Of a stretch of DNA of 30,565 nucleotides, positions 9,916 to 18,200 are shown piece by piece (position 1 is the first letter of the stretch; the number at the start of each line of letters is the position of its first letter). The position numbers and the translations under genes were made by a program. Source of the stretch: Welwitschia mirabilis (lineage: Eukaryota; Gnetophyta; Gnetopsida; Welwitschiales); the NCBI GenBank assembly GCA_051453625.1, contig JBOZIK010000001.1:64066785-64097349 (forward strand). Direction: 5' to 3'. The notes beneath the pieces were generated by a model that worked only from the letters and a program-made list of their open reading frames with translations, was not told where the DNA came from and made no database searches.

Positions 9916-10620
9916 TATGAGGAATTTTGTGCCTTTAACTAAAGACCTTTCAAATACATGCAAAACTACAACCAAAGAGAAGTTCAAAGTTACAAATAGG
10001 ATGAGTGAGCAACCAAATTCTAGAAACTTCCAAACACCTTATCCTAACTTCTAGCCTTTCAGAAATAGATTTAAACATCCAAACTTTTAACCCAACCATC
10101 CAAATAACTTGGAAGGACCTTCCAACTCCCAAAACCATAGTGATCCTCTTAGGAATTCCATTAAAGAATTGAGAAACTCAAGAGAATACAAATACAAATA
10201 TAGAAAATCTTGTAAGTTTCTTACAATAAACCATGCTTGTCAATCAAAGACTATAAGGGACCCTTGTCACTCAACTTTTACTAAATCCTAATGAAGTATA
10301 AAAAGATTATAAGGTAATGATAAGGAGTGGAAATGACATAACTCCCCCTACTCATGAGGTTTCAACTTTTCAAAATGAAAAAAATGATAAGGAAGAGAAC
10401 ATAGAAATCCTAGAAAACCATTCCTTTCCTTCTTCACTTAACAACAAAAAGAAAGATCCTTCACAAAAGAAACCTGCTACCCCATGGATTAATAGGCTTA
10501 ACATAAACTCCATATTTGATGATCATTTAAAAGCCTTAATGCAAAATATGAGCATCAAGTTATCTTTTTAGAAACTTTACAAGAGAATCCCAAATACTCT
10601 AAGTTATGTAAAGACCTAAT
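9916..10620 (+). pseudogene. Gag-to-protease linker, frameshifted
   Basis: Several short open pieces in changing frames: an Asn/Pro-rich stretch (around 9990-10130, with PYPNF and NHPNN-like words), a Lys/Glu-rich stretch (10317-10571, with FPSSLNNKKKDPSQKK), and the word NPKYSKLCKDL near 10590. The last resembles the PKYAKFLKDL word that precedes protease in Athila polyproteins. In the ancestor this was probably one continuous gag-protease reading frame. Several frameshifts and stops make it dead. Confidence 0.65.
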
Positions 10621-11340
10621 AAGAAGGAAATAAAAATGAACCATTCCTAGTAAAGTCTTCCTAACTTAATCTATTGGCAACTTGGTTTATAAAAAGTATC
10701 CAAAGTTTAAAGACCCAAGGGGTAGTAATTGTTAGTGTCACTTTAAAGGGGAATCATATAATTAAGAAAGGCTTGATAGACATAGGAGCTAGTATCAATA
10801 TTATGTCCTTGCATATTTATCAACATCTTGGATTGGAAGAAAGAGTAAAGCCTACACACATTATCTTGGAATTAGCTAATATATCTGTAAAGAAACCTCT
10901 AGGCGTGATCAAGGACTTGGTTATTTAGATAGAGAAAGCTTTCTATCTAATTGATGTAGTTGTTTTAGAAGTTGAGCATAATAGTGGATATCCCTTACAT
11001 GTAAATAGAGCTTTCTGTGCAATAGCCCATTTCATACTAGACGCAAGAACTAGATTGATGAAGTGCCATTTTGGAAATAAATAATTTTTAATAAGAGTGT
11101 TTGATGTAGTTGAAAAAAGATTTAAGTAACGATTTAAGTTCGGAGGAAGAAATAAAATCAACCATGTCTTTATAGCATCGTCCACTTGAGAAGAGATGGT
11201 ACATGCTTTATAAACCAACCTTATTTGATGATCAAATGGAAGTAGACTACCTTTATGTGCTTAACGAATAACTTAAGTTTAACCATCTCCCAACTAAATT
11301 TTTTGATTTGAAGAGGAGTAAGTATAATTCTATAATCTGT
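10621..11340 (+). pseudogene. Athila-like aspartic protease, copy 1
   Basis: Retropepsin-type protease that would cleave the Gag-Pol polyprotein inside the particle. KYPKFKDP (near 10695) leads in. After a frame change, 10674-10928 encodes the core with the catalytic word DIGA at 10779-10790, in the LIDIGASINIMSL context typical of Athila (usually DLGA). This is followed by an ILELAN word and KKPLGVIKDL. After a TAG at 10927 the same frame goes on with SGYPLHVNRAFCAIAHFILD, the counterpart of the usual GRPFLAT..LID flap region (the GR appears as NR), then CHFGNK. Stops and at least one frameshift follow before 11200. A second, better-preserved copy lies at 12495-13009. Confidence 0.8.
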
Positions 11341-11613
11341 ATTGAAGTTTGAAAATTGAAAACCCTACGAATTCTTATGTTGAAGTCAGTCATCCACTAC
11401 TGATGTTCAGATGATAGTTTAAGAGGATATTTAATGTTTTTCAAAATTTTCTAGAAACTAGAAGTTTAAACCTTAACCTGAACCTAAAACCTTTAGATAG
11501 TGGACTAAAATACATTTTTCTAAATAAAGATCTAAATAAACCTTTAATTATCAACAAAAATCTTTCACTTAAATAAAAAACTAATCTCGTTTCTCTTTTA
11601 GAATCAAAGGTTC
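11341..11613 (+). pseudogene. Leader segment of reverse transcriptase, copy 1
   Basis: Encodes an LKPLDSGLKYIFLNK-like word around 11481-11545, then a KPLII word. It corresponds to the conserved LKPLPxHLKYxFL segment just ahead of reverse transcriptase in Athila Pol. It is collinear with 13020-13320. The catalytic fingers and palm, including the YxDD box, do not follow; the sequence runs straight into the integrase tail. This is an internal deletion, not a gap. Confidence 0.7.
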
Positions 11614-11865
11614 ATGCATTTTCTTGGTTCCATAATGATAGGCTCAGTTCACCTAATTTTGTTGTATAACACTATAGTTTACCTTTTGAATAACAAGTTG
11701 ACCTCTAAACAGTTAGGTCCTTATCTTATACAGAAAGTGCATTTTAATGGCTCAATTAAAATTTTAGATTTGGAAACTAAAGAGATTCAGAATATTAATG
11801 GGCAATAGTTAAAATTATATGAGGCATCTTTAGATACAACCGTGAACATGGTAGAAGCAATTGTT
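11614..11865 (+). pseudogene. Integrase C-terminal tail
   Basis: The frame from about 11690 reads SKQLGPYLIQKVHFNG and continues to NINGQ, a stop (11806-11808), then LKLYEA. This parallels the C-terminal integrase word SRWxGPF..KV.P.G..EI.......VNGQRLKPF of Athila elements; the R of NGQR is now a stop. This SH3-like tail would bind DNA. The zinc-binding and catalytic DDE domains are missing upstream. The first part (11614-11690) reads partly as FHNDRL in another frame, like the FHDK.. stretch that precedes this domain. Confidence 0.7.
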
Positions 11866-12047
11866 TTGAAGGTTCCACTCAATAAAGAGAACTTCCTCCT
11901 TATCATTGTCTAACTTCTTTCTTAGCTTATTCCTTTTGATTAAATATTATGATATTACCTAATCATCTTACAAACTTAACTTGTGTATTACTTTGTAAAG
12001 TATCATAATTAGTTTTATACTTGGGCATTTATAGGTGATGATATTAT
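11866..12047 (+). other. 3' non-coding sequence after the integrase tail
   Basis: No open frame or recognised motif. Its position agrees with the long 3' untranslated region of Athila elements. Confidence 0.45.
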
Positions 12048-12057
12048 NNNNNNNNNN
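12048..12057. other. Assembly gap (10 N)
   Basis: Ten undetermined bases within the 3' non-coding region. Confidence 0.99.
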
Positions 12058-12394
12058 CTTCTTGTACTTTTTTCAATGGTTTTTAAATCTTAGATTATTT
12101 AGAAGTGTTCTTTTCTATCTTTTATCTCATTTATTTACCTTTGTCTTTCTTGAGTATGTGATCATGTGGAATTTTATGTTTAAAAGAAAGGAAAAAAAAG
12201 AAAAAAAGTGAAGTAAAGGATATGATGTTTGTTATTTTAAAAACATGACCATCATGATGTCCTATTGCAAATACACTGGGGCAAATATTTCAGAGAGGAG
12301 CTCTTGGTAGTGTAGTATGGTAGCTGTGGGAACTCCATTGGGGGATCAGTTGGCCATGCTTCATGAGTTCTTACTCCTCTCACAGTGGTTGCAC
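12058..12394 (+). other. 3' non-coding sequence with purine tract
   Basis: Includes a purine-rich tract at 12181-12226 (GAAAGG, poly-A and GAAG) and the word acactggggcaaat near 12275, similar to the ACATTGGGGACAATG-like words seen in the 3' regions of Athila elements. The last 100 bp before the gap is more GC-rich than its surroundings and is not recognised. No LTR follows, because the gap intervenes. Confidence 0.4.
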
Positions 12395-12494
12395 NNNNNN
12401 NNNNNNNNNNNNNNNNNNNNNNNNNNNNNNNNNNNNNNNNNNNNNNNNNNNNNNNNNNNNNNNNNNNNNNNNNNNNNNNNNNNNNNNNNNNNNN
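12395..12494. other. Assembly gap (100 N)
   Basis: Exactly 100 N. It separates the 3' region of the middle unit from the second protease copy and hides the expected right-hand end of the middle unit. Confidence 0.99.
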
Positions 12495-13009
12495 ATATTA
12501 TGTCCTTGCATATTTGTCAATGTCTTAGATTGGAGGAAAGAGTAGAGCCTATGTAAATTATCTTGGAGTTAGTCGATACATCTGTGAAGAAATGTTTAGG
12601 TGCGATTAAGGACTTGGTCATTCAAATAGAGGAATCTTTCTACCCAATTGATGTAGTTATTTTAGAAGTTAAGCATAATAGTGGATATCCCCTACTTCTA
12701 GGTAGAGATTTCTATGCAATATCCCATTACATCATAGACACAAGAACTGGATTGATGAAGTGTCATTTTGGAAATAAAATTTTTTCAATTAGAGTGTTTG
12801 ATATGGCTAAAAAAGATTTAGACAATGATTTAGATGTGGAGAAAGAAATAAAACCATCCCTATTTTTACAGCATTGTCCACTTGAGGAGAGATGGTTCAT
12901 GCTTCATGAGCCAACCTTATTTGATGATCATAAGGAAGTAGAATACCTTTATGTGCTTAATGAACAACTTGAGTTTGACCATCTCCCAACTGAGTTTTCT
13001 AATCTTTAG
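12495..13009 (+). pseudogene. Athila-like aspartic protease, copy 2 (C-terminal two thirds)
   Basis: Starts just after a gap with IMSLHICQCLRLEERVEPM, which immediately follows the catalytic D-x-G-A word; that word itself lies in the gap. After a TAA at 12554-12556, the frame from 12557 on reads open to 13009. It has an ILELVDTS word, KKCLGAIKDL, SFYPIDVVILEV, YPLLLGRDFYA, HYIIDTRTGLMKCHFGNKIF and an acidic C-terminus. LLLGRDF and IIDTRTG are the usual GRPFLA and ID..KG words of the retropepsin C-terminal half, better kept than in copy 1. It is about 75-80 percent identical to copy 1 by eye. Confidence 0.82.
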
Positions 13010-13325
13010 AGGAGTAAGTCTAAGTTTGCAACTTGTTTTGAAGTCCAAGAAATTGCAAACCTTGAGAATTCTTGTGTTGAGGTTAGTCATCCACTACTAA
13101 TGTCCAGAAAACAGTCTGAGATGACAGTCAAGTTTTTTGAAAATTTTCCAAAAGCAAGAATCTGAACCTTAAACTGAACCTAAAACCCTTAGGCAGTGGA
13201 CTGAAATACATTTTTCTAAATAAAGATTTGAATAAACCCTTGATTATCAAAAAAATGTTTTACCTCAATAAGAATCTGATCTCATTTTTCTCTTAGAGTC
13301 AAAGCTTTATGTGTTTGATTCTCCT
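13010..13325 (+). pseudogene. Leader segment of reverse transcriptase, copy 2
   Basis: Collinear with 11290-11613. It encodes LNLKPLGSGLKYIFLNK and KPLII at about 13170-13250, the conserved segment ahead of Athila reverse transcriptase. The polymerase core is missing here too: within about 80 bp the sequence passes to the end of RNase H. Confidence 0.72.
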
Positions 13326-13478
13326 ACATGATTTGATGATCATTTATCTCAACTTCACCCTCCTCCAGATGGCATTCTCATTGAAGATACCTTTTCTGAT
13401 GAGCATCTTTTCACTATTTCTTCTTCTTCTCATACTTCTTCATGGTATGCTCGTATTATCAAATATCTTGTAATCATG
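13326..13478 (+). pseudogene. RNase H end and start of integrase, joined after the deletion
   Basis: The frame with codons at 13335 reads DDHLSQL (13335-13355), the counterpart of the VADHLSRL word that ends Ty3/gypsy RNase H. It goes on to EDTFSDEHLFTIS and WYARIIKYLV, the counterpart of the FPDEHLFAI...PWYADIVNYLV linker before the integrase zinc finger. No stop interrupts this 46-codon piece. The sequence breaks off after KYLV, and a PBS-like site follows within 25 bp. Confidence 0.75.
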
Positions 13479-13495
13479 AAAATACCACAACATCT

Positions 13496-13513
13496 TAGCA
13501 TCATTGTTGGGGA
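13496..13513 (+). other. Third PBS-like site without its own LTR
   Basis: TAGCATCATTGTTGGGGA matches the Athila-type tRNA-Asp site at 12 of 18 positions, all differences being transitions. The preceding caacatct also matches the LTR end plus spacer of the left LTR (caacatct at 6151-6158). No LTR lies upstream; coding remnant does. It looks like an illegitimate or template-switch junction. Confidence 0.6.
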
Positions 13514-14003
13514 ACAAATCCAGATCGTCCACGTGATAGGCAGGAATACTCACCATTATACTCACCATTATAAGAATCACTCTTACAGATCTTCCTCTCT
13601 TTTAAGTTTCATCATGCAATGTGAACTAGAGAAGTGATTCTACACACTTTATTTTAGCATGATGTACTAACTCTGTCTGATTTTTACATTCGACTGTTCT
13701 ATTTGTCAGTATTATCATTAATGAAAAAAATCTGATTTCTATCACAGGTTCTAGTTTTGAAGATCTTTTAAGGAGTCTATCATCCCTTTTATCATCCAAA
13801 TGACCATACTAGAAGACCAAATTTTGATGCTTAGCAGGTATGTCTGATTAGTTTTTGAATTTTCTAGAAATTCATTCTATTATTGGTATATGTTGCAAAT
13901 CTTTTCTAGATGCTTTCTTTAGATATCCTAGCTATTTTTATTATCTAAAAGTTGGCTTGCAAATGTAGTTTACCACCTGGTTTTGTTAAGGACTGACAAG
14001 GCT
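13514..14003 (+). other. Non-coding region before the right LTR
   Basis: No recognisable protein. It contains a direct 12-bp duplication (tactcaccatta, 13547-13558 and 13559-13570). It does not match the leaders that follow the other PBS copies. Confidence 0.45.
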
Positions 14004-14016
14004 AAGTAGGAGGCTA
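14004..14016 (+). other. Probable polypurine tract
   Basis: AAGTAGGAGGCTA, purine-rich, directly before the TGTTA of the right LTR. This is the place where plus-strand DNA synthesis is primed. Confidence 0.5.
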
Positions 14017-15123
14017 TGTTACGTCATCAACTTATGTGTATTTGCTAGGATATTCTAAGTTATTTTGTAGGAAAATTAATAGATAAATGCTTAGTTTCCA
14101 TGATAATAGAGAACTAGGATAAAAAGGATGAAAACATGTAATTTCTAGATAAATTACAAGCATTTTTTATAGATATGAATAAATGATATTTTGAATAATG
14201 ATTCCTGTAAACAACAAAGCGATTGATTAGCTAAAGATTAATAAAAGACCATCATCCACCTCATCGTCTAGACATTAGTAGTGGATGACATCATCAACAG
14301 ATCAATGACATTTTAAATGTAGTTCATAGGCAGTTTAATTGAGAGCAAATAAAGACTTCTAATTATTAGTCAGCATCATCTCCTATAATATTTGAATGAT
14401 CAGAAGGATAACACTGTTTTATAATACTTTCACAAAATGTTTACCTGAGTTGTCGCCACTTTATTGTAACTTTTCTTTGAATGTTAGCTAGCGTTTTTCC
14501 CATACTCTTCTATTAGTTTCCCTTCCTTTTCTATTTATAAATAAGGGTTTTTCCCTTGATTTCTAATCATCTTTAATAGTATCTAACATACTCAAAACAG
14601 GAGATCCTGGGATCAGAGAGCCATTCTATGATTGTAAAGAGATGTTCCCTTAGTGTTGAGCAATGTTTCCTCCATTAAGAAGTGACTACTTTGTAGTACG
14701 AATGTTGCATGCATTTTAATATGAATTATCTTCTTTTGTGTTTAATATATTAATAAACTTCTTCCTCATAGTTTATATTATTTTAGATTCATTGACAAGC
14801 TTCTTTTGTTATATAGATTATAAGGGCAGCCTTTATTAAGATTGAGCTTAATTAGTTTAGGTGCATCGTTACTTATTTTCCTAGATTAGTTTTGCATAAG
14901 AATGCTTTATTTCAATTCCATGCATTCTAATTTATTTCAATAGATTAGGGTTACATAATTTTTTCTTGAAAGTGACTCTTTTATTTCCATACTTTAGCCT
15001 TTGATGGAATTACAACATTCGGATCACTTCCATCTATACTAGTGTGTTGTGTTTATGCATATTAATTGTGATTAATAGGATTCAGCTCAAGACATAAACG
15101 TTACATAAATACTCACCGCAATA
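14017..15123 (+). repeat. Right LTR (C) of the Athila-like element
   Basis: Begins TGTTA and ends GCAATA (the CA end has become TA). It aligns over its whole length with the left LTR. No PBS follows; instead, the second copy of the target-site duplication CTATG does. It is therefore the 3' LTR of the outer insertion. Confidence 0.88.
14535..14543 (+). promoter_or_regulatory. TATA-box counterpart of right LTR
   Basis: TTATAAATA, equivalent to CTATAAATA in the other two LTRs. Confidence 0.6.
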
Positions 15124-15128
15124 CTATG
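15124..15128 (+). repeat. Target-site duplication CTATG, right copy
   Basis: Identical to 5044-5048 and directly adjacent to the last base of the right LTR. Confidence 0.9.
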
Positions 15129-15440
15129 CTTACTCCCTAGCTCATAATACTGATTATTAACACATCTTTCTTTCTTACTATTACTTTAGAAAATTAATTT
15201 GTGATAATTATAGAAGTAATTTATTCCATTTTTCCTATTTTATATAATTACATTTATCCCTTGGGAATAATAACACTAGACTATGCTATAAGTGAAAGTC
15301 CTAGTGTATTTAGTAAAAGTTAGGTTTGGCCACACAAGATTTGTATCCTTAAGATGATCTTGCACATTGTCATACATTAACAACAAATATAAGTGTAGCC
15401 AAATTTCATCATGAATACTATTCATGGAATTTTTTTTATT
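15129..15440 (+). repeat. Host segment, right half, duplicated at 17878-18200
   Basis: Collinear with 17878 onward: ctagct then ttactat, aataacacts, gtcctag, ttaggttt and aagatttgtat (15336-15346 against 18078-18088). Together with 4600-5043 it reconstitutes one continuous host segment once the element is removed. The match is clear to about 15370 and weaker to 15440. Confidence 0.75.
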
Positions 15441-16049
15441 ATGACCTTAGGATATTTATAAGATATTTTTAAAGTAAGACAACATGATAGTTTATTCTTT
15501 ATGTTCATCAAGAGCCTTGACTTGTGTTGTGAAGCTTTAAACATAAAGTATGATCCTAACAGAGAGGAATCTCTTCATTTAAAATACCTTTTTAAGAAGT
15601 AACTAGTCCTTTTTAGATTCATTATTAAAAAATATATTACCTATTTATCACATTAATGATGCCTATAATACTCATTTAGAGATAATTAGGATAATTCAAA
15701 ATAGCAAACTTTTTGACATGTTCAAATGCCTTTTTGTACTATAGTCATTCATATAGGTAATAATAAAACTTTTCCCATTTAATGTTTAGTTTAAGATTTG
15801 ATTCATAATGCTCTCTCTCAAATCCTTGGGTGTGATGATTGAGATAGAGCCTACATAAAAACTGTTATGTCTTGAAAACTCACCCAAGTTCAAAAGTTTA
15901 AGCACAAAGATTGGATTCTATAGGAACCTCAAGAAGAGACACAAGAATAAGAATTAGAAGAATTACCTTAAGGTCCTTTTTCAACTCATTATCAATCACA
16001 TTATTCTTCTTATTTTCCTTTCTATTATTATAATAAAGGGTAATCTCGT
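15441..16049. other. AT-rich sequence, nothing recognised
   Basis: No conserved protein, RNA gene or repeat boundary seen. Confidence 0.5.
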
Positions 16050-16510
16050 GTACCATATTCTCCTCATCCTTCCACTCCTCCTCCTTATCATTCTTATTTC
16101 ACTTCAAGTAAAATATTTCTTGAATAAGTTATCAAATATTATAGGAAAACTTTAGTGAAGATAAAGAAGATATCTAATAATCAAAAAGAAATACCCAAGA
16201 ATCAAGAAGAACTTGGTAAGAAGCTTAAGAAATTATTTCTTATAGGTGATCCATAAGTTATAAATTTTCCTTATGTACCATCTTCTTATTGTCCTTCAAC
16301 TCCTCCTCCTTATTATTCTTCTTTCACTTTAAGCAAAATATTTCTTGAATAAGTTATCAAATCTTAAAAGAATTTGATAGTCAAACTTTGATCAAGATAA
16401 AGACTATCTTCAAGAATAAAAAAGAAATATCCAAGAAGCAAGAAGAAATTAGCAAGAATCTTAAAAAAATTGTTTCTCATAAATGACCATAAGTTATACA
16501 TTTTTTTTAG
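16050..16510 (+). repeat. 225-bp imperfect tandem duplication
   Basis: Unit 1 is 16050-16274 and unit 2 is 16275 to about 16510. Both run in order through gtaccat, ccttc.actcctcctcctta, aaaatatttcttgaataag, aagataaag, aaagaaatayccaagaa and ccataagttata. One frame gives PSTPPPYHSYFTSSKIFLE in unit 1 and PSTPPPYYSSFTLSKIFLE in unit 2, each followed by a TAA, so a Pro/Ser-rich peptide could once have been encoded. I do not recognise it. Confidence 0.8.
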
Positions 16511-17479
16511 CTTCATTTCGTACTTTCTTTCTATTCACCATTAGTTGTACTTTACATTTTTTAAATTTTTAATTTTCATGAGCTATTATTTTTTGTGAGT
16601 TTTTTATCCAAATGTAATAAAATATTTTGATTTTTATTACCAATTTATTCTTATACATATTGTAATTTCTATTTCATTTAATTTAAGGACAAAGTTAAAT
16701 TTGGTTTAAAGGACTAAATATTTTATTTAATCTTTTGTCTTACATGTTTTATACATTTTATTTAAGTTAAATTATTCTTTAAATTGACCAATATTTTTTA
16801 AAATTTTACATCATATTTATTTAACACTTGAATGTTTTCATTTTTAAATTTTTCCATGTTATGAAACTTTCACATATTTTTGCTAAGAGACCAGCAAGTG
16901 ATTAGTTGAAGGGTTTGATAACATGAAAAAATTAACATTTATTTTAGATAATTAAGGCCATTTTTTTAATGATTTTATGGATTTGTCTTAATCTATTCTA
17001 TTACTTTCACATAAAACTAAAATTTTGTGTTTACCATTCAACTTTTCAGGTCACTAATAAGACACTAGAAGATGTACCAAAAGTTAATCTTAAGATTCCA
17101 CAAAAAGTCAATAGCATTATGTAGATCTGATGATAGCACTAGTTCTATTAAGAAAATAGAGTCCATCATTATATTTTAGGACACTTAGATAATTTTAGGA
17201 TTTTTGAGGCCATTGGTAAAATGATTTAAAGTGGATAAAAATTATGTAAATTCCTAAAACCCTAATGTTAACCCTAATTTTTGGATAATAGAAGGAAATT
17301 TAAATCTCAATTTGAGGCATCTTTTGGCATATGTGACTTGTGATTTATCTTTGAAATTGAAAGGAGCTCTGAAGATGTTTAGTATCTCATCTTTTTTCCT
17401 TAGGAATGAGCTAGTCCTTAAGGTGAAGATGATACTTCAAGCATGGGCTTAAATCTTTGATTCATACAAATTTTTCCCT
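16511..17479. other. AT-rich sequence, nothing recognised
   Basis: No gene or repeat boundary seen. The part from about 17130 may be weakly related to 4200 onward, which would extend the host duplication leftward. Confidence 0.45.
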
Positions 17480-18200
17480 ATTAATATAATAAACTATTAA
17501 AGCTTATTCAATCTACTTTTATAATTTCAAGTGTGCATGTTTTTTTCATAATTATGATGTTTAATTTAGATTGAAGTATGTTGAGATTTTTCAAATTTTT
17601 GAGTAATTCTTTATGTATTAATCTTATTTCATAGTTTGCTATCATTTGATGTTATTTAAGATAATTTCCTAATTTTCACATTTATGAAGTCGACTATGAG
17701 AGCTAAAGTCCCCTAAAGTTTTCATCAACACTTATATGGTAAATTAGTATATGTCATAACACTTGAGATTTGATAAATACTTGACATAATTTCTGTAAAA
17801 TAACCATAGAAAAAGTCTATTACTAATTAAGTTTGTTGTCATTATTGTTATAATATTATACATTCCTAGATCTATCTGTTATTTCTAGCTTCATATACTA
17901 ATCACAATAAAATCCCTCTCTTACTATATTGAGTTATTTTTAAAAGCTATGAAAGCAAATTTTGTATAATTTTTACTATTTTATCTACTACAAATTATCC
18001 TTTAGGAAGAATAACACTGAGGATAGACTTCAAATAGAAGTCCTAGTTATATTAGTAAAACTTAGGTTTATCTTCATAAGATTTGTATTTCTAGTATGAT
18101 CGTGCTTGAACTTAAAACACATAATAATATAACATAGTAAAACTAACCATAAATAGTGGTATACTAAATAAAGATGAATATCATTCATTTTAAAATATGA
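17480..18200 (+). repeat. Uninterrupted paralogue of the Athila insertion target
   Basis: Diverged copy of the host sequence formed by 4600-5048 plus 15129-15440, without any insertion. Anchors: 17509-17535 to 4724-4750, 17682-17701 to 4894-4913, 17885 (ctagct) to 15136, and 18078-18088 to 15336-15346. The site equivalent to the target CTATG reads CTATC at 17872-17876. No coding function is seen. Confidence 0.75.

Larger units (their letters stand above)
5049..15123 (+). mobile_element. Complex Athila-like Ty3/gypsy retrotransposon with three LTRs
   Basis: The element is bounded by 1107-bp LTRs and a perfect 5-bp target-site duplication. Inside it are, in order: PBS, gag copy 1, a gap, a middle LTR, PBS, gag copy 2, protease copy 1, RT leader, integrase tail, gaps, protease copy 2, RT leader, RNase H tail with the start of integrase, a third PBS-like site, a 3' non-coding region, and the right LTR. 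The tRNA-Asp-type PBS, the gag core (near DKxKLWL and FYSGLN), the D-x-G-A protease and the LKPL...LKY leader are Athila features. The middle part is either a nested relative or a tandem LTR recombination product. The outer and middle parts join across two 100-N gaps, so the internal order is less sure than the outer ends. The reverse transcriptase core is absent, so the element cannot move on its own. Confidence 0.85.

Noticed and set aside
10943-11218. 91-codon minus-strand open frame
   Set aside because: Antisense shadow of protease copy 1.
12317-12556. Open frames that read through the N run before protease copy 2
   Set aside because: They exist only because N codons are not stops. The sequence on the two sides of the gap need not be contiguous.
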